From positions 310,001 through 374,000 of the forward strand of contig NZ_BAABAE010000002.1 of the NCBI RefSeq assembly GCF_039537265.1: a DNA stretch of 64,000 nucleotides. The letters run 5' to 3'. The DNA comes from Terrimesophilobacter bigeumensis. Its GTDB lineage: Bacteria > Actinomycetota > Actinomycetes > Actinomycetales > Microbacteriaceae. This document shows, piece after piece, positions 16,984 to 25,818 of this stretch. The notes beneath the pieces were generated by a model. The model searched no databases. It was not told the DNA's origin and worked only from the letters and a program-made list of their open reading frames with translations. The translations under genes and the position numbers were made by a program. Within the stretch, counting starts at the first letter, position 1. Every line of letters begins with the position of its first letter.

Positions 16984-18221
16984 GGCTCTGACCACCGAGT
17001 CTCTGAGGCAGCCGCGGAGGCCGATCAGCCGATCCCAGATGGAGGTCGTCGCCTCCCGCTCCGTCGCCTTCTTCGGCCTCCTGTTCGGCGCGCAGACCTT
17101 CCCGGTCATGCTCGGCCAGGTGGGGGTGCTGCAGACCGGATGGTTCTGGGGCTACAACGTGGCGATCTTCGGCGGGTTGCTGCTGTGCGTCGTCGCCGCG
17201 ATCGCCCGCCGGTTCGTGCGCATCCTCAACATCTTCGTCTCCGGCGCCTGGCTCGTTGCGATGGCTACCTGGCCTCTCGCGGTCGTCGACCCTTCGGTCG
17301 TGGCCGACGAGCGACCCTGGCTGTGGTTCCTCTGCACCGTGGCCACCGCCACGGCAGCCATCGCGCTCTCGACCTGGGCCGCCACCGCCTACCTCGTGCT
17401 CGCTCCCGCGCTCTACGGCGTCATCCGGCTCACCCCGCCCGGGGGCGGCGCCCACTGGGATCTCGCCGCCCTCGACACGGTGTACGCGATCCTGCTCGGC
17501 GGCGCCGTGCTGCTCATCATCACCCTGCTCCGCCAGGCCGCGGCCTCGGTCGACGCGGCCCAGGCCACCGCTCTCGCCCGCTACACTCACGCCGTCCGAC
17601 AGCATGCCACGGAGGTCGAGCGGGTGCAGGTCGACTCGATCGTGCATGACAGCGTGCTCACGACCCTGATCTCGGCGGCGCGCGCCTACACACCGGATGC
17701 CATGGAGCTTTCGGCCACGATGGCCGGCAATGCGATCGGCCACCTCAAGGAGGCGCAGGCGTCCTCGCCCGACGACGAGTCGCTCGTCGGTGTGAACCAG
17801 CTCGCGGACCGCATCACCGGCTCCGCAGAGGCGCTCTCGGCGCCTTTCCCCTCGCGGGTCATGGGGATCGGCGTGGGGAGCATCGCGGTGCAGACCGCCG
17901 AAGCACTCTATTCCGCCTCCGTGCAGGCCATGGTCAACAGCCTGCAACACGCGGGACCGGCCGAGTCGGTCGACCGCTGGCTGCGCATCACCGGGGAGGG
18001 CGCCGACGGGCTCGAGATCGAGATCGGTGACACCGGGGTCGGTTTCGACCTCGAGGATGTCCCGACCGAGCGCCTCGGCCTGCGGATCTCCATCGTCGAG
18101 CGCGTGGCCAACGCGGGGGGGGAGCGCCGACATCGTCTCCCGGCCCGGGGAGGGAACGGTCATCACGATCCGCTGGCCGGATCCGGATGCCGAGGATGCG
18201 GGCGGGGAGGTGTCGTCGTGA
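16973..18221 (+). pseudogene. Sensor histidine kinase, frameshifted near its 3' end (8-G run)
   Basis: Membrane histidine kinase of the NarL-partner type: about five to six hydrophobic helices (residues 30-185), dimerisation helix with likely phospho-acceptor His225 (SIVHDSVLTTL), ATPase N-box around VQAMVNSLQHAG and G1 box EIGDTGVGFD. After ...VERVANAGG the frame breaks in a run of eight Gs (18115-18122). With seven Gs the frame continues into the expected last box SRPGEGTVITIRW and stops at 18221. As written, the frame instead runs on into the next gene and would give a 762-residue fusion lacking that box. This is a real mutation, a phase-variable tract or a base-call error; the intact form would have about 415 residues. 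Confidence 0.85.
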
Positions 18222-19258
18222 TCACGATCCCCCGGTACATCATCGTCGCACTCGCGGCCGTGTTCTCCGGCTACCACCTGCTGCTGGCGGTCTACTCCCT
18301 CGACATCCCCCGCGACAAGGTGCCGTTCATCGCCGCCATGATCCTCTACGCGATCGCGACGACGTTGAGCCTCTGGCCGTCGAAGGTGGGCAGGATGCCG
18401 TTGTGGATGGCGATCGCCAATGTCGCCGTGAGCATCGCCCTCCCCCTCCTCGTGACCGCGCAGCTCGACGTGCACGGGTCGGTCGGCTCCGACTACTCGA
18501 CCTGGTATCCGGCGGCGATCGGGACGCTCATGGTCATCACCTCGACCCGCAGACGCCACTTCCTCGCCTGGGTCGGCGTGGGCTCGTTGGCCGTGCAGAC
18601 GGCCCTGTGGGCGGGTCCCGGCGCACTCGCGACCCTGGGGGTCGTCGGCAGCATCGTCTGGGTGGCGGTCTCCCACGTGCTCTCCCGCTCGCTTGCCAAG
18701 ATCAGCCGCGATGCCCAGCAGTATGTGGTGGCCGAGCGCGAGGCGGCGGAGTGGCAGGCGGCGCAGGAGGCCCACCTGTTCGAACGCCAGTTCCGGCTTC
18801 GCCAGACGAACCGGATGGCCCTCCCGATGCTGCGGCAGATCGTCGCGGCCCGTGGAGATCTCACGGATGCGCAGCGGCAGGAGTGCGTCTATCTCGAGGG
18901 CGCCATCCGGGACGAGATCCGTGGCAGGAAGCTGCTCAACAACCGTGTGCGCGAGCAGGTCATGCGCGCCCGGCGTCGTGGTGCGATCGTCACCCTGCTC
19001 GACGAGGGCGGTATCGACGAACTCTCCGACACGGAACTCGAGCGCGTGCTCAACAGCCTTGCGGATGCGCTCAGGAACTCGGACACCGACCGCCTCATCG
19101 CGCGCACCGTCCCCGAGGGCTCGGATGTCGCGGTGACGGTCGTCGGCCTCAATTCCGCGGATGGCGGGAACTCGAGCGCGCTCGGGCACACCGACGAGGA
19201 CGAAGATGACGACCAGGTCGACCTCTGGCTGGAGATCCCCCGCGCGCTGGAGCGATGA
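18218..19258 (+). CDS. Kinase-like membrane protein of a two-component operon
   Basis: GTG at 18218 overlaps the repaired kinase stop by 4 bases (GTGA) and has GGGGAGG 7 bases upstream, which marks it as an independent coupled gene. The product of about 346 residues has five or so membrane helices up to residue about 160, a long helix (AEREAAEWQAAQEAHLFERQF...), and a C-terminal region with a faint ATPase-like pattern ending DLWLEIPRALER. It has neither the His of the H-box nor clear N/G boxes. It looks like a degenerate partner of the sensor kinase. The acidic DEDEDDD stretch near the end is unusual. Function unknown. Confidence 0.75.
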   Translation: MITIPRYIIVALAAVFSGYHLLLAVYSLDIPRDKVPFIAAMILYAIATTLSLWPSKVGRMPLWMAIANVAVSIALPLLVTAQLDVHGSVGSDYSTWYPAAIGTLMVITSTRRRHFLAWVGVGSLAVQTALWAGPGALATLGVVGSIVWVAVSHVLSRSLAKISRDAQQYVVAEREAAEWQAAQEAHLFERQFRLRQTNRMALPMLRQIVAARGDLTDAQRQECVYLEGAIRDEIRGRKLLNNRVREQVMRARRRGAIVTLLDEGGIDELSDTELERVLNSLADALRNSDTDRLIARTVPEGSDVAVTVVGLNSADGGNSSALGHTDEDEDDDQVDLWLEIPRALER

Positions 19259-19291
19259 AAGCCCTCGCAAGTCAAATCGGGTGACAAAAGT

Positions 19292-19322
19292 GAAGGGCCG
19301 GAGGAGATTCCTCCGGCCCTTC
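19292..19322. terminator. Strong terminator-like hairpin after the two-component operon
   Basis: A 14-base perfect stem (GAAGGGCCGGAGGA / TCCTCCGGCCCTTC) has a 3-base loop and starts 34 bases after the stop at 19258. On the minus strand the stem is followed by ACTTTT, and on the plus strand by CTTAAG, so it could end transcripts from both sides. Confidence 0.75.
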
Positions 19323-19331
19323 CTTAAGATT

Positions 19332-19368
19332 CGAGTCAGGGCGATAACCCGAATATCGCCCTGACTCG
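19332..19368. repeat. Second perfect inverted repeat (15-base stem)
   Basis: CGAGTCAGGGCGATA pairs perfectly with TATCGCCCTGACTCG around a 7-base loop, 10 bases after the first hairpin. No U-tract follows on either strand, so it may be a backup terminator, an RNA structure or a protein-binding palindrome. Confidence 0.65.
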
Positions 19369-19720
19369 CCCCCAAGTCATTAACCCGCTTACCCTAGTCG
19401 GCTAATGATTGGTGGTGTAACTCTCAAGAGAGGAACACCTAGCACTATCTATTGTGGGGTGTTCATACGATAACCCAAAGTCGTCATTTTGGGGGACCAT
19501 CGGGGGACATTTTTCTTCGGTCATACCCCGAAAGGCACTGGTATATCGGCATTCCGATCAACTCTCAGCGGCCTGAACGGGGTACATCCGCTCGATATTG
19601 AGCGCGTGATCCGGCCGTGGCGACCAAAACCTGCGTTATTGGCCGATTAGGGTGCGAAATTCGTACCAGCTTCTGGGACGCTTCGACAGGCTTCCGCCCA
19701 TACCCCCAATCCGGGGCTCA

Positions 19721-19933
19721 TCACGGGAAACCGCGCCACCGACTCACTCCCGACACGATCGGGGTACGAATCGGACGCTGACTGAGTCGCCAGGCGCTCG
19801 CCGCGCGCGCCGCGGCGCGGGCTCGCGTGCCCTCGAGTTCCTGCGTCATCCCCTCGAGCACCGCGACGACTGCGGCGAGCTCCTCCGGAGTGGGGTTGCC
19901 GGAGACGACCTTGATGTCCCCTGCTTCGATCAC
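19721..19933 (-). CDS. accE: Acyl-CoA carboxylase epsilon subunit
   Basis: A 70-residue protein from a GTG at 19933 that overlaps the beta-subunit stop by 4 bases (GTGA). Seen: IKVVSGNPTPEELAAVVAVL, the hallmark of the small actinobacterial AccE/PccE subunit, then an Ala/Arg-rich helix and the typical end (SAW..., GVSRWRG). The epsilon subunit joins and activates the alpha-beta carboxylase complex. As last gene of the carboxylase operon it is followed by the hairpin-rich region. It is small and begins with GTG, so it is easily missed. Confidence 0.88.
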   Translation of the reverse strand: MIEAGDIKVVSGNPTPEELAAVVAVLEGMTQELEGTRARAAARAASAWRLSQRPIRTPIVSGVSRWRGFP

Positions 19934-21528
19934 AGCGGGATGTTCCCGTGTTTCTTGGGAGGCATGCTCGCCCGCTTGGTCCGCAGCGCCCGCAGCGCCT
20001 TGACGACCGCCACGCGCGTCGCCGCCGGTTCGATGACGCCGTCCAGCTCGCCGCGCTCGGCGGCGAGGAACGGGCTCGCGACGTTGTAGGTGTACTCGTT
20101 GGCGAGCTTCGTGCGCACGGCGGCGACATCCTCGCCCGCCTCTTCGGCGGCCTTGATCTCGCCGCGATACAGGATGTTGACGGCGCCCTGCCCGCCCATG
20201 ACCGCGATCTCCGCAGTCGGCCAGGCGTAGTTGAGGTCGGCGCCGAGCTGCTTGGAGCCCATGACGATGTAGGCGCCGCCGTAGGCCTTGCGGGTGATGA
20301 CCGTGACCAGCGGCACCGTCGCCTCCGCGTACGCGTAGAGCAGTTTCGCGCCCCGGCGGATGACACCGGTCCACTCCTGGTCGGTGCCGGGCAGGTAGCC
20401 CGGCACATCCACGAGGGTGAGGATGGGGATCGAGAACGCGTCGCAGAACCGCACGAAGCGGCTGGCCTTCTCACCGGCCTCGATGTTGAGGGTTCCCGCC
20501 ATCGCGTTCGGCTGGTTGGCGATGATGCCGACCGAGCGGCCCTCGACGCGGCCGAAGCCGACGACGATGTTGGGGGCGAAGAGCGGCTGGGTCTCCAGGA
20601 AGTCGCCGCCGTCCACGATGTGCTCGATGACGGTCTTGACGTCGTAGGGCTGGTTGGGGGAGTCCGGGATGAGGGTGTTGAGCCGGCGATCGTCGTCGGT
20701 GATCTCGAGCTCGACCTCGTTCTCGTAGATCGGCAGGTCCGCGAGGTTGTTGTCGGGGAGGAAGCTGAGGAGGGTGCGCGCGTAGTCGAGCGCATCATCC
20801 TCGTCGCTCGCGAGGTAATGCGCCACGCCCGACACCGTGTTGTGGGTGAGCGCACCGCCGAGCTCCTCCATGCCGACGTCCTCGCCCGTGACGGTCTTGA
20901 TGACGTCGGGCCCTGTGACGAACATCTGACTCGTCTTGTCGACCATGATGACGAAGTCGGTGAGCGCGGGCGAGTAGACGGCGCCGCCGGCCGCGGGCCC
21001 CATGATGATCGAGATCTGCGGGATCACTCCGGATGCCATCGTGTTGAGCCGGAAGATCTCGCCGTACTTGCCGAGCGCGACGACGCCCTCCTGGATGCGA
21101 GCACCTCCTGAGTCGAGCATCCCGATGATGGGGACGCCGGTCTTCATGGCGAGTTCCATGACCTTGATGATCTTCTCGCCGGCGACCTCGCCGAGGCTCC
21201 CGCCGAAGATCGTGAAGTCCTGGGCGTAGACGGCGACCTGGCGACCGTGGATGGTGCCGGTGCCGGTGACGACCGAGTCGCCGTAGGGGCGCGACTTCTC
21301 CATGCCGAAGGCGTGGGTGCGGTGGCGGACGAACTCGTCGAGCTCCACGAAGGTGCCGTGGTCGAGCAGTTGCTCGATGCGCTCACGCGCGGTCTTCTTG
21401 CCACGCTTGTGCTGCTTCTCGATGGCGGCCTCGCCGCTGGCCGTCACGGCCTCGTGGTAGCGGCGTTTGAGGTCGGCGAGCTTGCCCGCGGTCGTGTACT
21501 GGTCCGGATCGGTCGTCTCGTCGGTCAC
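19930..21528 (-). CDS. pccB: Acyl-CoA (propionyl-CoA) carboxylase beta subunit, carboxyltransferase
   Basis: Transfers the carboxyl group from carboxybiotin to an acyl-CoA. The 532-residue length is standard for AccD5/PccB. Seen: N-terminal KLADLKRRYHEAV and KKTARERIEQLLDHGTF, the oxyanion pair GGSLGE / GPAAGGAVYSPALTD, and later RKAYGGAYIVMG. The start is GTG at 21528 (an in-frame GTG at 21537 is possible). It is coupled to accE downstream, and the EamA permease gene lies 37 bases upstream. The alpha subunit accA is encoded separately at 10454-12205. Confidence 0.95.
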   Translation of the reverse strand: MTDETTDPDQYTTAGKLADLKRRYHEAVTASGEAAIEKQHKRGKKTARERIEQLLDHGTFVELDEFVRHRTHAFGMEKSRPYGDSVVTGTGTIHGRQVAVYAQDFTIFGGSLGEVAGEKIIKVMELAMKTGVPIIGMLDSGGARIQEGVVALGKYGEIFRLNTMASGVIPQISIIMGPAAGGAVYSPALTDFVIMVDKTSQMFVTGPDVIKTVTGEDVGMEELGGALTHNTVSGVAHYLASDEDDALDYARTLLSFLPDNNLADLPIYENEVELEITDDDRRLNTLIPDSPNQPYDVKTVIEHIVDGGDFLETQPLFAPNIVVGFGRVEGRSVGIIANQPNAMAGTLNIEAGEKASRFVRFCDAFSIPILTLVDVPGYLPGTDQEWTGVIRRGAKLLYAYAEATVPLVTVITRKAYGGAYIVMGSKQLGADLNYAWPTAEIAVMGGQGAVNILYRGEIKAAEEAGEDVAAVRTKLANEYTYNVASPFLAAERGELDGVIEPAATRVAVVKALRALRTKRASMPPKKHGNIPL

Positions 21529-21565
21529 GCCTGTCACTTTACCGTCACCCCACTCCCGCGAGGGC

Positions 21566-22414
21566 TTACCCGGCGGTGGAGGCGGCGATCGCGGCGACGC
21601 CGAGGAAGACGGCGATGACCCCGAGCACCTGAATGCGCTGCAGGTGCTCGCCGAGGATGCGCCAGCCGAGCAGCACCGTGATGACCGGGTAGAGCGAGGC
21701 GAGCACAGCGACGACCGTGAGGGGTGCGATGGTGCTCGCCACGGCGAAGCACAGGTTCGCTGCGAAGCCGAGAAGGCCGATGGCCACGATACCCACGAGA
21801 GCGCTGCCGCCCGCTTTCGGCACCTGGCGGAGCAGCAGGGCGGCGACCACGTAGACGACCAGGACGGTGAGGCTGTTCGACACGAGCGTCGTCGTGACGT
21901 TGAACGCACTGCCGAGGGCGACGGAGAGATTCGCGACACCGAAGCCGATGGCGGCGACGATCGCGAGGATGATGGGCTTCGGCCCGTGACCCACTGTGCG
22001 GGTGCGCACCTCGGGCCCGCTTGCGAGCACCGTCCCGACGATCGCGACGACGAGTCCGATCCCGAGGAGCCAGCTGAGCTGATCACCGCCCAGCAGCCCG
22101 ACGATGACGGGAACGAGAACGCTCAGCGAGGTGATGGGGGCGACGACCCCCATGGTCCCGATCGCAAGGGCCTTGAAGAGGCTCGAGACGGCGACCGCCG
22201 TGGCGACCCCGCCGACGATCCCCCAGAAGAGCGCGGGTCCGGCGTTGTCGAGGGGGGACTCCCACAACATCCTCGGCAGGATCGCGAGGGTGGCTACGAC
22301 CTGCGAGAGCAGCAGGACGGTGACGAGCGCGACTCGGCGGGAGATCACGCCGCCGAGGAAGTCGGACACCCCGAGGAACGCGCTCGCGAGCAGCGCGAGG
22401 ATGGCGCCGGCCAT
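21566..22414 (-). CDS. EamA/DMT-family transporter
   Basis: A 282-residue integral membrane protein with about ten hydrophobic helices arranged as two EamA repeats (MAGAILALLASAFLGVSDFL... and GFGVANLSVALGSAFN...). The C-terminal half carries the family's ASLYPVITVLLGWRILGEHLQRIQ pattern. The start ATG at 22414 gives the first helix; a longer open frame upstream overlaps the ATPase gene and reads as shadow. It lies 13 bases after the ECF ATPase stop, so it may be cotranscribed with the ECF genes. The substrate is unknown. Confidence 0.85.
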   Translation of the reverse strand: MAGAILALLASAFLGVSDFLGGVISRRVALVTVLLLSQVVATLAILPRMLWESPLDNAGPALFWGIVGGVATAVAVSSLFKALAIGTMGVVAPITSLSVLVPVIVGLLGGDQLSWLLGIGLVVAIVGTVLASGPEVRTRTVGHGPKPIILAIVAAIGFGVANLSVALGSAFNVTTTLVSNSLTVLVVYVVAALLLRQVPKAGGSALVGIVAIGLLGFAANLCFAVASTIAPLTVVAVLASLYPVITVLLGWRILGEHLQRIQVLGVIAVFLGVAAIAASTAG

Positions 22415-22427
22415 CAGCGATCCGTCG

Positions 22428-23234
22428 TCATGCGCGATGCGCGGGGAGCGCGTCCACGAATGACCCGATGGTGAGCGGGCGCTCGGCCCAACCGAGAGCG
22501 TCGGCGAGGCGGGCCAGCTGCGGCGCCTCGACCCTCGATTTCTCGAGCACGTCGGGCAGGGCGAAGACGACAGAGGGGGTGTCGTCGGCCTGGACCTCAC
22601 CCTGGGCCATCGCGACGACCCGTTCGAAGTTCTCGGCGCAGAAGTCCATGTCGTGGGTGATCGCGATGACGGTGCGCCCCTCGGAGTGGAGCTGCGCGAC
22701 GATCGCGGCGATCATCCGCACCCCGCGCTCATCCTGTCCGGTCGTCGGCTCGTCGAGCACGACGACGGGGGTCTCCATGGCGAGCACGGCCGCGAGGGCG
22801 ACCCGTTTGCGCTCCGAGAGGGACAGGTGATGTGGATGCGTCTCCGCCTCCCCGGATAGCCCGGTCGCCTCGAGCGCGGCCGCGACGGCGGCATCCGCCC
22901 GCTCCTGGTCGAAGCCCAGGTTCTTCGGCCCGAACGCCACATCGTCGATGACCCGCCGTGCGAAGAGCTGTTCGTCGGGGTTCTGGAAGACGTAGCCGAC
23001 CCGCGCCGACAGCTCGGCGATCGTGTGGCCCTTCGTCACCCAGTCGCCGATCTCGACGGTGCCGGTCGTCGGCTGGAAGATGCCGTTGAGGTGGCGGACG
23101 AGCGTGGTCTTGCCGGCGCCGTTCTGGCCGACGATCGCGAGACGCTGACCACTCGGAATCTCGAGGGTGACCCCCTTCACAGCCTCCACGCCGCTCGCGT
23201 AGGTGTAGCCGACTTCGGTGAAGCGAACGTCCAT
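22428..23234 (-). CDS. ECF transporter energising ATPase (second A subunit)
   Basis: A 268-residue ABC ATPase of the energy-coupling factor class. Seen: Walker A GQNGAGKTT, Q-loop VGYVFQNPDEQLFARRV (the FQNPDxQ form is typical of EcfA), signature LSLSERKRVALA, Walker B VVVLDEPTTGQD and H-loop ITHD. It starts 1 base after the stop of the first ATPase gene, which makes an EcfA-EcfA' pair beside EcfT and an S component. It powers import together with those proteins. Confidence 0.92.
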   Translation of the reverse strand: MDVRFTEVGYTYASGVEAVKGVTLEIPSGQRLAIVGQNGAGKTTLVRHLNGIFQPTTGTVEIGDWVTKGHTIAELSARVGYVFQNPDEQLFARRVIDDVAFGPKNLGFDQERADAAVAAALEATGLSGEAETHPHHLSLSERKRVALAAVLAMETPVVVLDEPTTGQDERGVRMIAAIVAQLHSEGRTVIAITHDMDFCAENFERVVAMAQGEVQADDTPSVVFALPDVLEKSRVEAPQLARLADALGWAERPLTIGSFVDALPAHRA

Positions 23235-23235
23235 G

Positions 23236-24093
23236 TCAGTTCCCCTTCGCCGAGCGGAAGTCGCGGTAGAGCGGGATGGCGTCGTCGAGCGAGACGGGCA
23301 GCTCGACATCCTTGCCGAGGAGACCGCGGTCACGTGCGATGGAGGAGGCGTCGGTGAAGCGGGTCGAGCCGATTCCCCAGTCCTCGAGACGCGGGTCGGC
23401 GAGCATGGTGCGGGACGGCCCGGAGGCGATGAGCTGGCGGTCGGCCAGCACGTGCACGATGTCGGCGTGCTCGCGCAGCAGTTCGAGCTTGTGCTCGAAG
23501 ATCACGAGGGTGACCCCGGCGTCGCGCAGGCTGGACATGACGTCGAAGACCATGCGCGTTCCTCCCGGGTCGAGCTGGGAGGTGGGTTCGTCCATGACGA
23601 GTACGGGGGTGCGCATGATGATCATCGAGGCGATCGCGACGAGCTGCTGCTGGCCGCCGGAGAGCGCGTAGGGGGAACGGTCGAGAAGGCCGGTGATCCC
23701 GAGCAGGCCGGCGACCTCCGTGACGCGCTCGGCCATCTCATCCCTCGGGACGCCGAGGTTCTCGAGCCCGAACGCGAGTTCCTCGCGCACCGTGAACTTG
23801 GCGCCGGAGATCTGGTTGAACGGGCTCTGGATGACGAGACCGACGTGCGAGACGGCCTCCGCGAGCGTGACCTCCGCCATCGTGACGCCGTCGACGACGA
23901 CCGTGCCGCTCAGCTCACCGCCGTCGACGTGGGGGATGAAGCCCGAGATGAGTTTCGCGAGGGTCGTCTTGCCGGCGCCGGATGCGCCGACGATCCCGGT
24001 GACGGTGCCCGCCTCGATGCCGAGGTCGACGTGGGAGAGCACGTAATGGTCGGTATCCGGGTAGGCGTAGGAGACATCGGAGAGCGAGATCAC
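23236..24093 (-). CDS. ECF transporter energising ATPase (first A subunit)
   Basis: A 285-residue ATPase from GTG at 24093, which overlaps the EcfT stop by 4 bases. Seen: Walker A GASGAGKTT, Q-loop VIQSPFNQISG, signature LSGGQQQLVAIA, Walker B VLVMDEPTSQLD and H-loop IFEHKLELL. The C-terminal extension of about 50 residues after the ATPase core resembles that of other ECF ATPases. Paired with the next gene it forms the ATPase heterodimer. A much longer open frame extends upstream of the GTG but reads as an antisense-style shadow inside ecfT. Confidence 0.9.
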   Translation of the reverse strand: MISLSDVSYAYPDTDHYVLSHVDLGIEAGTVTGIVGASGAGKTTLAKLISGFIPHVDGGELSGTVVVDGVTMAEVTLAEAVSHVGLVIQSPFNQISGAKFTVREELAFGLENLGVPRDEMAERVTEVAGLLGITGLLDRSPYALSGGQQQLVAIASMIIMRTPVLVMDEPTSQLDPGGTRMVFDVMSSLRDAGVTLVIFEHKLELLREHADIVHVLADRQLIASGPSRTMLADPRLEDWGIGSTRFTDASSIARDRGLLGKDVELPVSLDDAIPLYRDFRSAKGN

Positions 24094-24869
24094 AGGAGTC
24101 CCATCACAATCGGGGTGGCGATGGCGCCCAGGGCGATGACGACCATGGCCCAGCGCGCCACGCGCTGGGCCATCGAGTCCGGTACCGGTACGAGGGAGGA
24201 GCGCCGGGCGGTCGACCCGAAGGCACGGGCCTCCATGGCGGTCGAGCGCTCCTCGACGTCGGTGAACATCCCGAGCACGAGGGGGCTGAGCAGGGGCAGC
24301 ATGACCTTCACCCGGCGGAACGGGCTCCCCTTGAGACTGAGTCCGCGCGCCTGCTGGGCGAGCAGGATGCTGTCGGCCCGGTCCCGGAACGCCGGGATGA
24401 GCTGCAGGGTCGAGGCGATGATGTAGGCGAACTTGGGGGACATCCCCCGCTCGCTGAGTGCGCTCATGAGGTCGCCCGGGTGCGTCGTGAGAACGAGCAG
24501 GATCGACGCGAGCACGAGCACGATGATGCGCGAGCCGATCCCGAGAGCGAACAGCAGACCCTCGGAGGTGACGTCCACGATTCCCCACTGCCAGATGATC
24601 GTCTTCCCGCCGGGGAAGGTGAGTCCCTGGACGATGAACAGGACGAGGATGATCGGCAGCAGGATCTTGAGGCTGAGGCTGAGGAGCCTGCCGCCGGATC
24701 GTGAGATCACGGCGGCAGGCACGATGACGACGACGATGATCAAACCGGCCACCCACCAGAGCGGGATGGCGAACACGGTGACGATGATCGCAAGGAGCGC
24801 GATGAGTTTCGTCACCGGGTTCAGTCGGTGGATGACCGACTTCCGGTTGTCGAAGAGCGTCGTCGACAT
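24090..24869 (-). CDS. ecfT: ECF transporter transmembrane coupling protein EcfT
   Basis: A 259-residue membrane protein with about five helices. The two coupling-helix signatures of EcfT are present in order: AQQARG (about residue 168) and EARAFG (about residue 213), each with the conserved Ala-Arg-Gly-like core that docks into the ATPases. It lies between the S-component gene (6 bases away) and the first ATPase gene (4-base overlap), so S-T-A-A' form one transcript. Confidence 0.92.
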   Translation of the reverse strand: MSTTLFDNRKSVIHRLNPVTKLIALLAIIVTVFAIPLWWVAGLIIVVVIVPAAVISRSGGRLLSLSLKILLPIILVLFIVQGLTFPGGKTIIWQWGIVDVTSEGLLFALGIGSRIIVLVLASILLVLTTHPGDLMSALSERGMSPKFAYIIASTLQLIPAFRDRADSILLAQQARGLSLKGSPFRRVKVMLPLLSPLVLGMFTDVEERSTAMEARAFGSTARRSSLVPVPDSMAQRVARWAMVVIALGAIATPIVMGLL

Positions 24870-24875
24870 GCTGTC

Positions 24876-25754
24876 CTAGCTCTCGTTGGTGTTGCTCGCC
24901 GTGTCGGGCGCAGCCGGGGCGGCTGAGGCCCGGGCGGCGGGGGCATCCTGCAGCACCGGCGCCTTGCGGCCGAACACGTTGTACTGGCGCACGAACGGGA
25001 ACCGCTGGCGGAACCGGCTCGGCAGCGCCGCGAGGATGAGCACGACGATCGTGAACGTGATCGCCTTGTCGAGCGGGTCGGAGAGCAGCCCCTGCAAGGT
25101 TGTCGCCCCGAGCAGGGATTGGCCCATGGCCTGGAAGGCTCCGACTATCGCGCCGGTACCACCACCCGTCGCGCCACCGAAGACGAACGCGGAGATGGGC
25201 GCCGAGACGACTGCAGCGACGAGGCCTGTGATCGCGCCGGCGATCGGAGCGAGGTAGAACAGGCGGAACATCCCGAGCCTCGCGGCGTAGCCGGCCATGA
25301 CACCGATGATGACCTGGACGACCGCGTACGGCAGGGCGATCGGGCTGAGGGTCAGACCCCAGATCACGTTCGTGAGGATACCGGTGACGACACCGGCCGC
25401 CGGCCCGGCCAGCGCGGAGACGAGCACCGTGCCGATCGAGTCGAGGTACACCGGCAGGCCGATGACCGAGACGAGTTGCCCGACAACGATGTTGAGGGCG
25501 ATCGCCACCGGGACCATGGCCACCGTCGCGGTGGGCAGGCGGTGGATGGCGCCCATCGCGAGCAGGATCGCGCCGATGACGTAGCCGGCGATCGCGATGA
25601 GGCCGGACTGGCTGAACGAGCTCTCGGCGATGTCGGTCGGCTGGCCGATCACCAGGTAGAGGTAGGTGGCGACGATGATGATCGTGCCGACCGCGATCAG
25701 GATGCGGTTCCTGGTCTTCTTCGAATCAGCCGGAGTTGTTGCGGTACTACTCAT
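24876..25754 (-). CDS. ECF transporter substrate-binding (S) component
   Basis: A 292-residue membrane protein with about seven to eight helices. Seen: an N-terminal anchor helix, the segment GLPVYLDSIGTVLVSALAGP typical of one group of S components, and an AGAITGL helix; the C-terminus is an Ala/Pro-rich tail. AGGAG lies 6 bases before the ATG. It is 64 bases downstream of a nucleoside hydrolase gene and directly upstream of ecfT. By context the imported substrate is a nucleoside or a related compound that the hydrolase then cleaves; this is inference, as S-component specificity cannot be read from sequence by eye. Confidence 0.85.
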   Translation of the reverse strand: MSSTATTPADSKKTRNRILIAVGTIIIVATYLYLVIGQPTDIAESSFSQSGLIAIAGYVIGAILLAMGAIHRLPTATVAMVPVAIALNIVVGQLVSVIGLPVYLDSIGTVLVSALAGPAAGVVTGILTNVIWGLTLSPIALPYAVVQVIIGVMAGYAARLGMFRLFYLAPIAGAITGLVAAVVSAPISAFVFGGATGGGTGAIVGAFQAMGQSLLGATTLQGLLSDPLDKAITFTIVVLILAALPSRFRQRFPFVRQYNVFGRKAPVLQDAPAARASAAPAAPDTASNTNES

Positions 25755-25818
25755 GACTTTCTCCTTCGTTGACGGATCGTGCAGTGGGGTTGCGATTATT
25801 CAGTTGGGGTGGAACCGG

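Larger units (their letters stand above)
19259..19720. other. Gene-free, hairpin-dense intergenic region
   Basis: I find no convincing gene in these 462 bases. The base composition is visibly lower in GC than the flanks. Besides the two strong hairpins listed separately, inverted repeats are seen at 19377-19408, 19433-19464, 19474-19493, 19516-19532, 19545-19558 and 19589-19604, and a 15-base near-palindrome at 19652-19666. It may hold terminators, an RNA gene or a remnant element. Confidence 0.6.

Noticed and set aside
16967..19258. A single 763-residue fusion of kinase and downstream membrane protein
   Set aside because: The fusion arises only from the eighth G at 18115-18122; the shifted frame restores the last kinase box, a proper stop and a coupled start with its own ribosome-binding site.
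16802..19375. Very long open frame on the minus strand across the two-component operon (over 850 codons)
   Set aside because: It is antisense to clear genes and has the low-complexity Arg/Gly/Asp composition typical of the opposite strand of high-GC coding DNA; no motif is recognisable.
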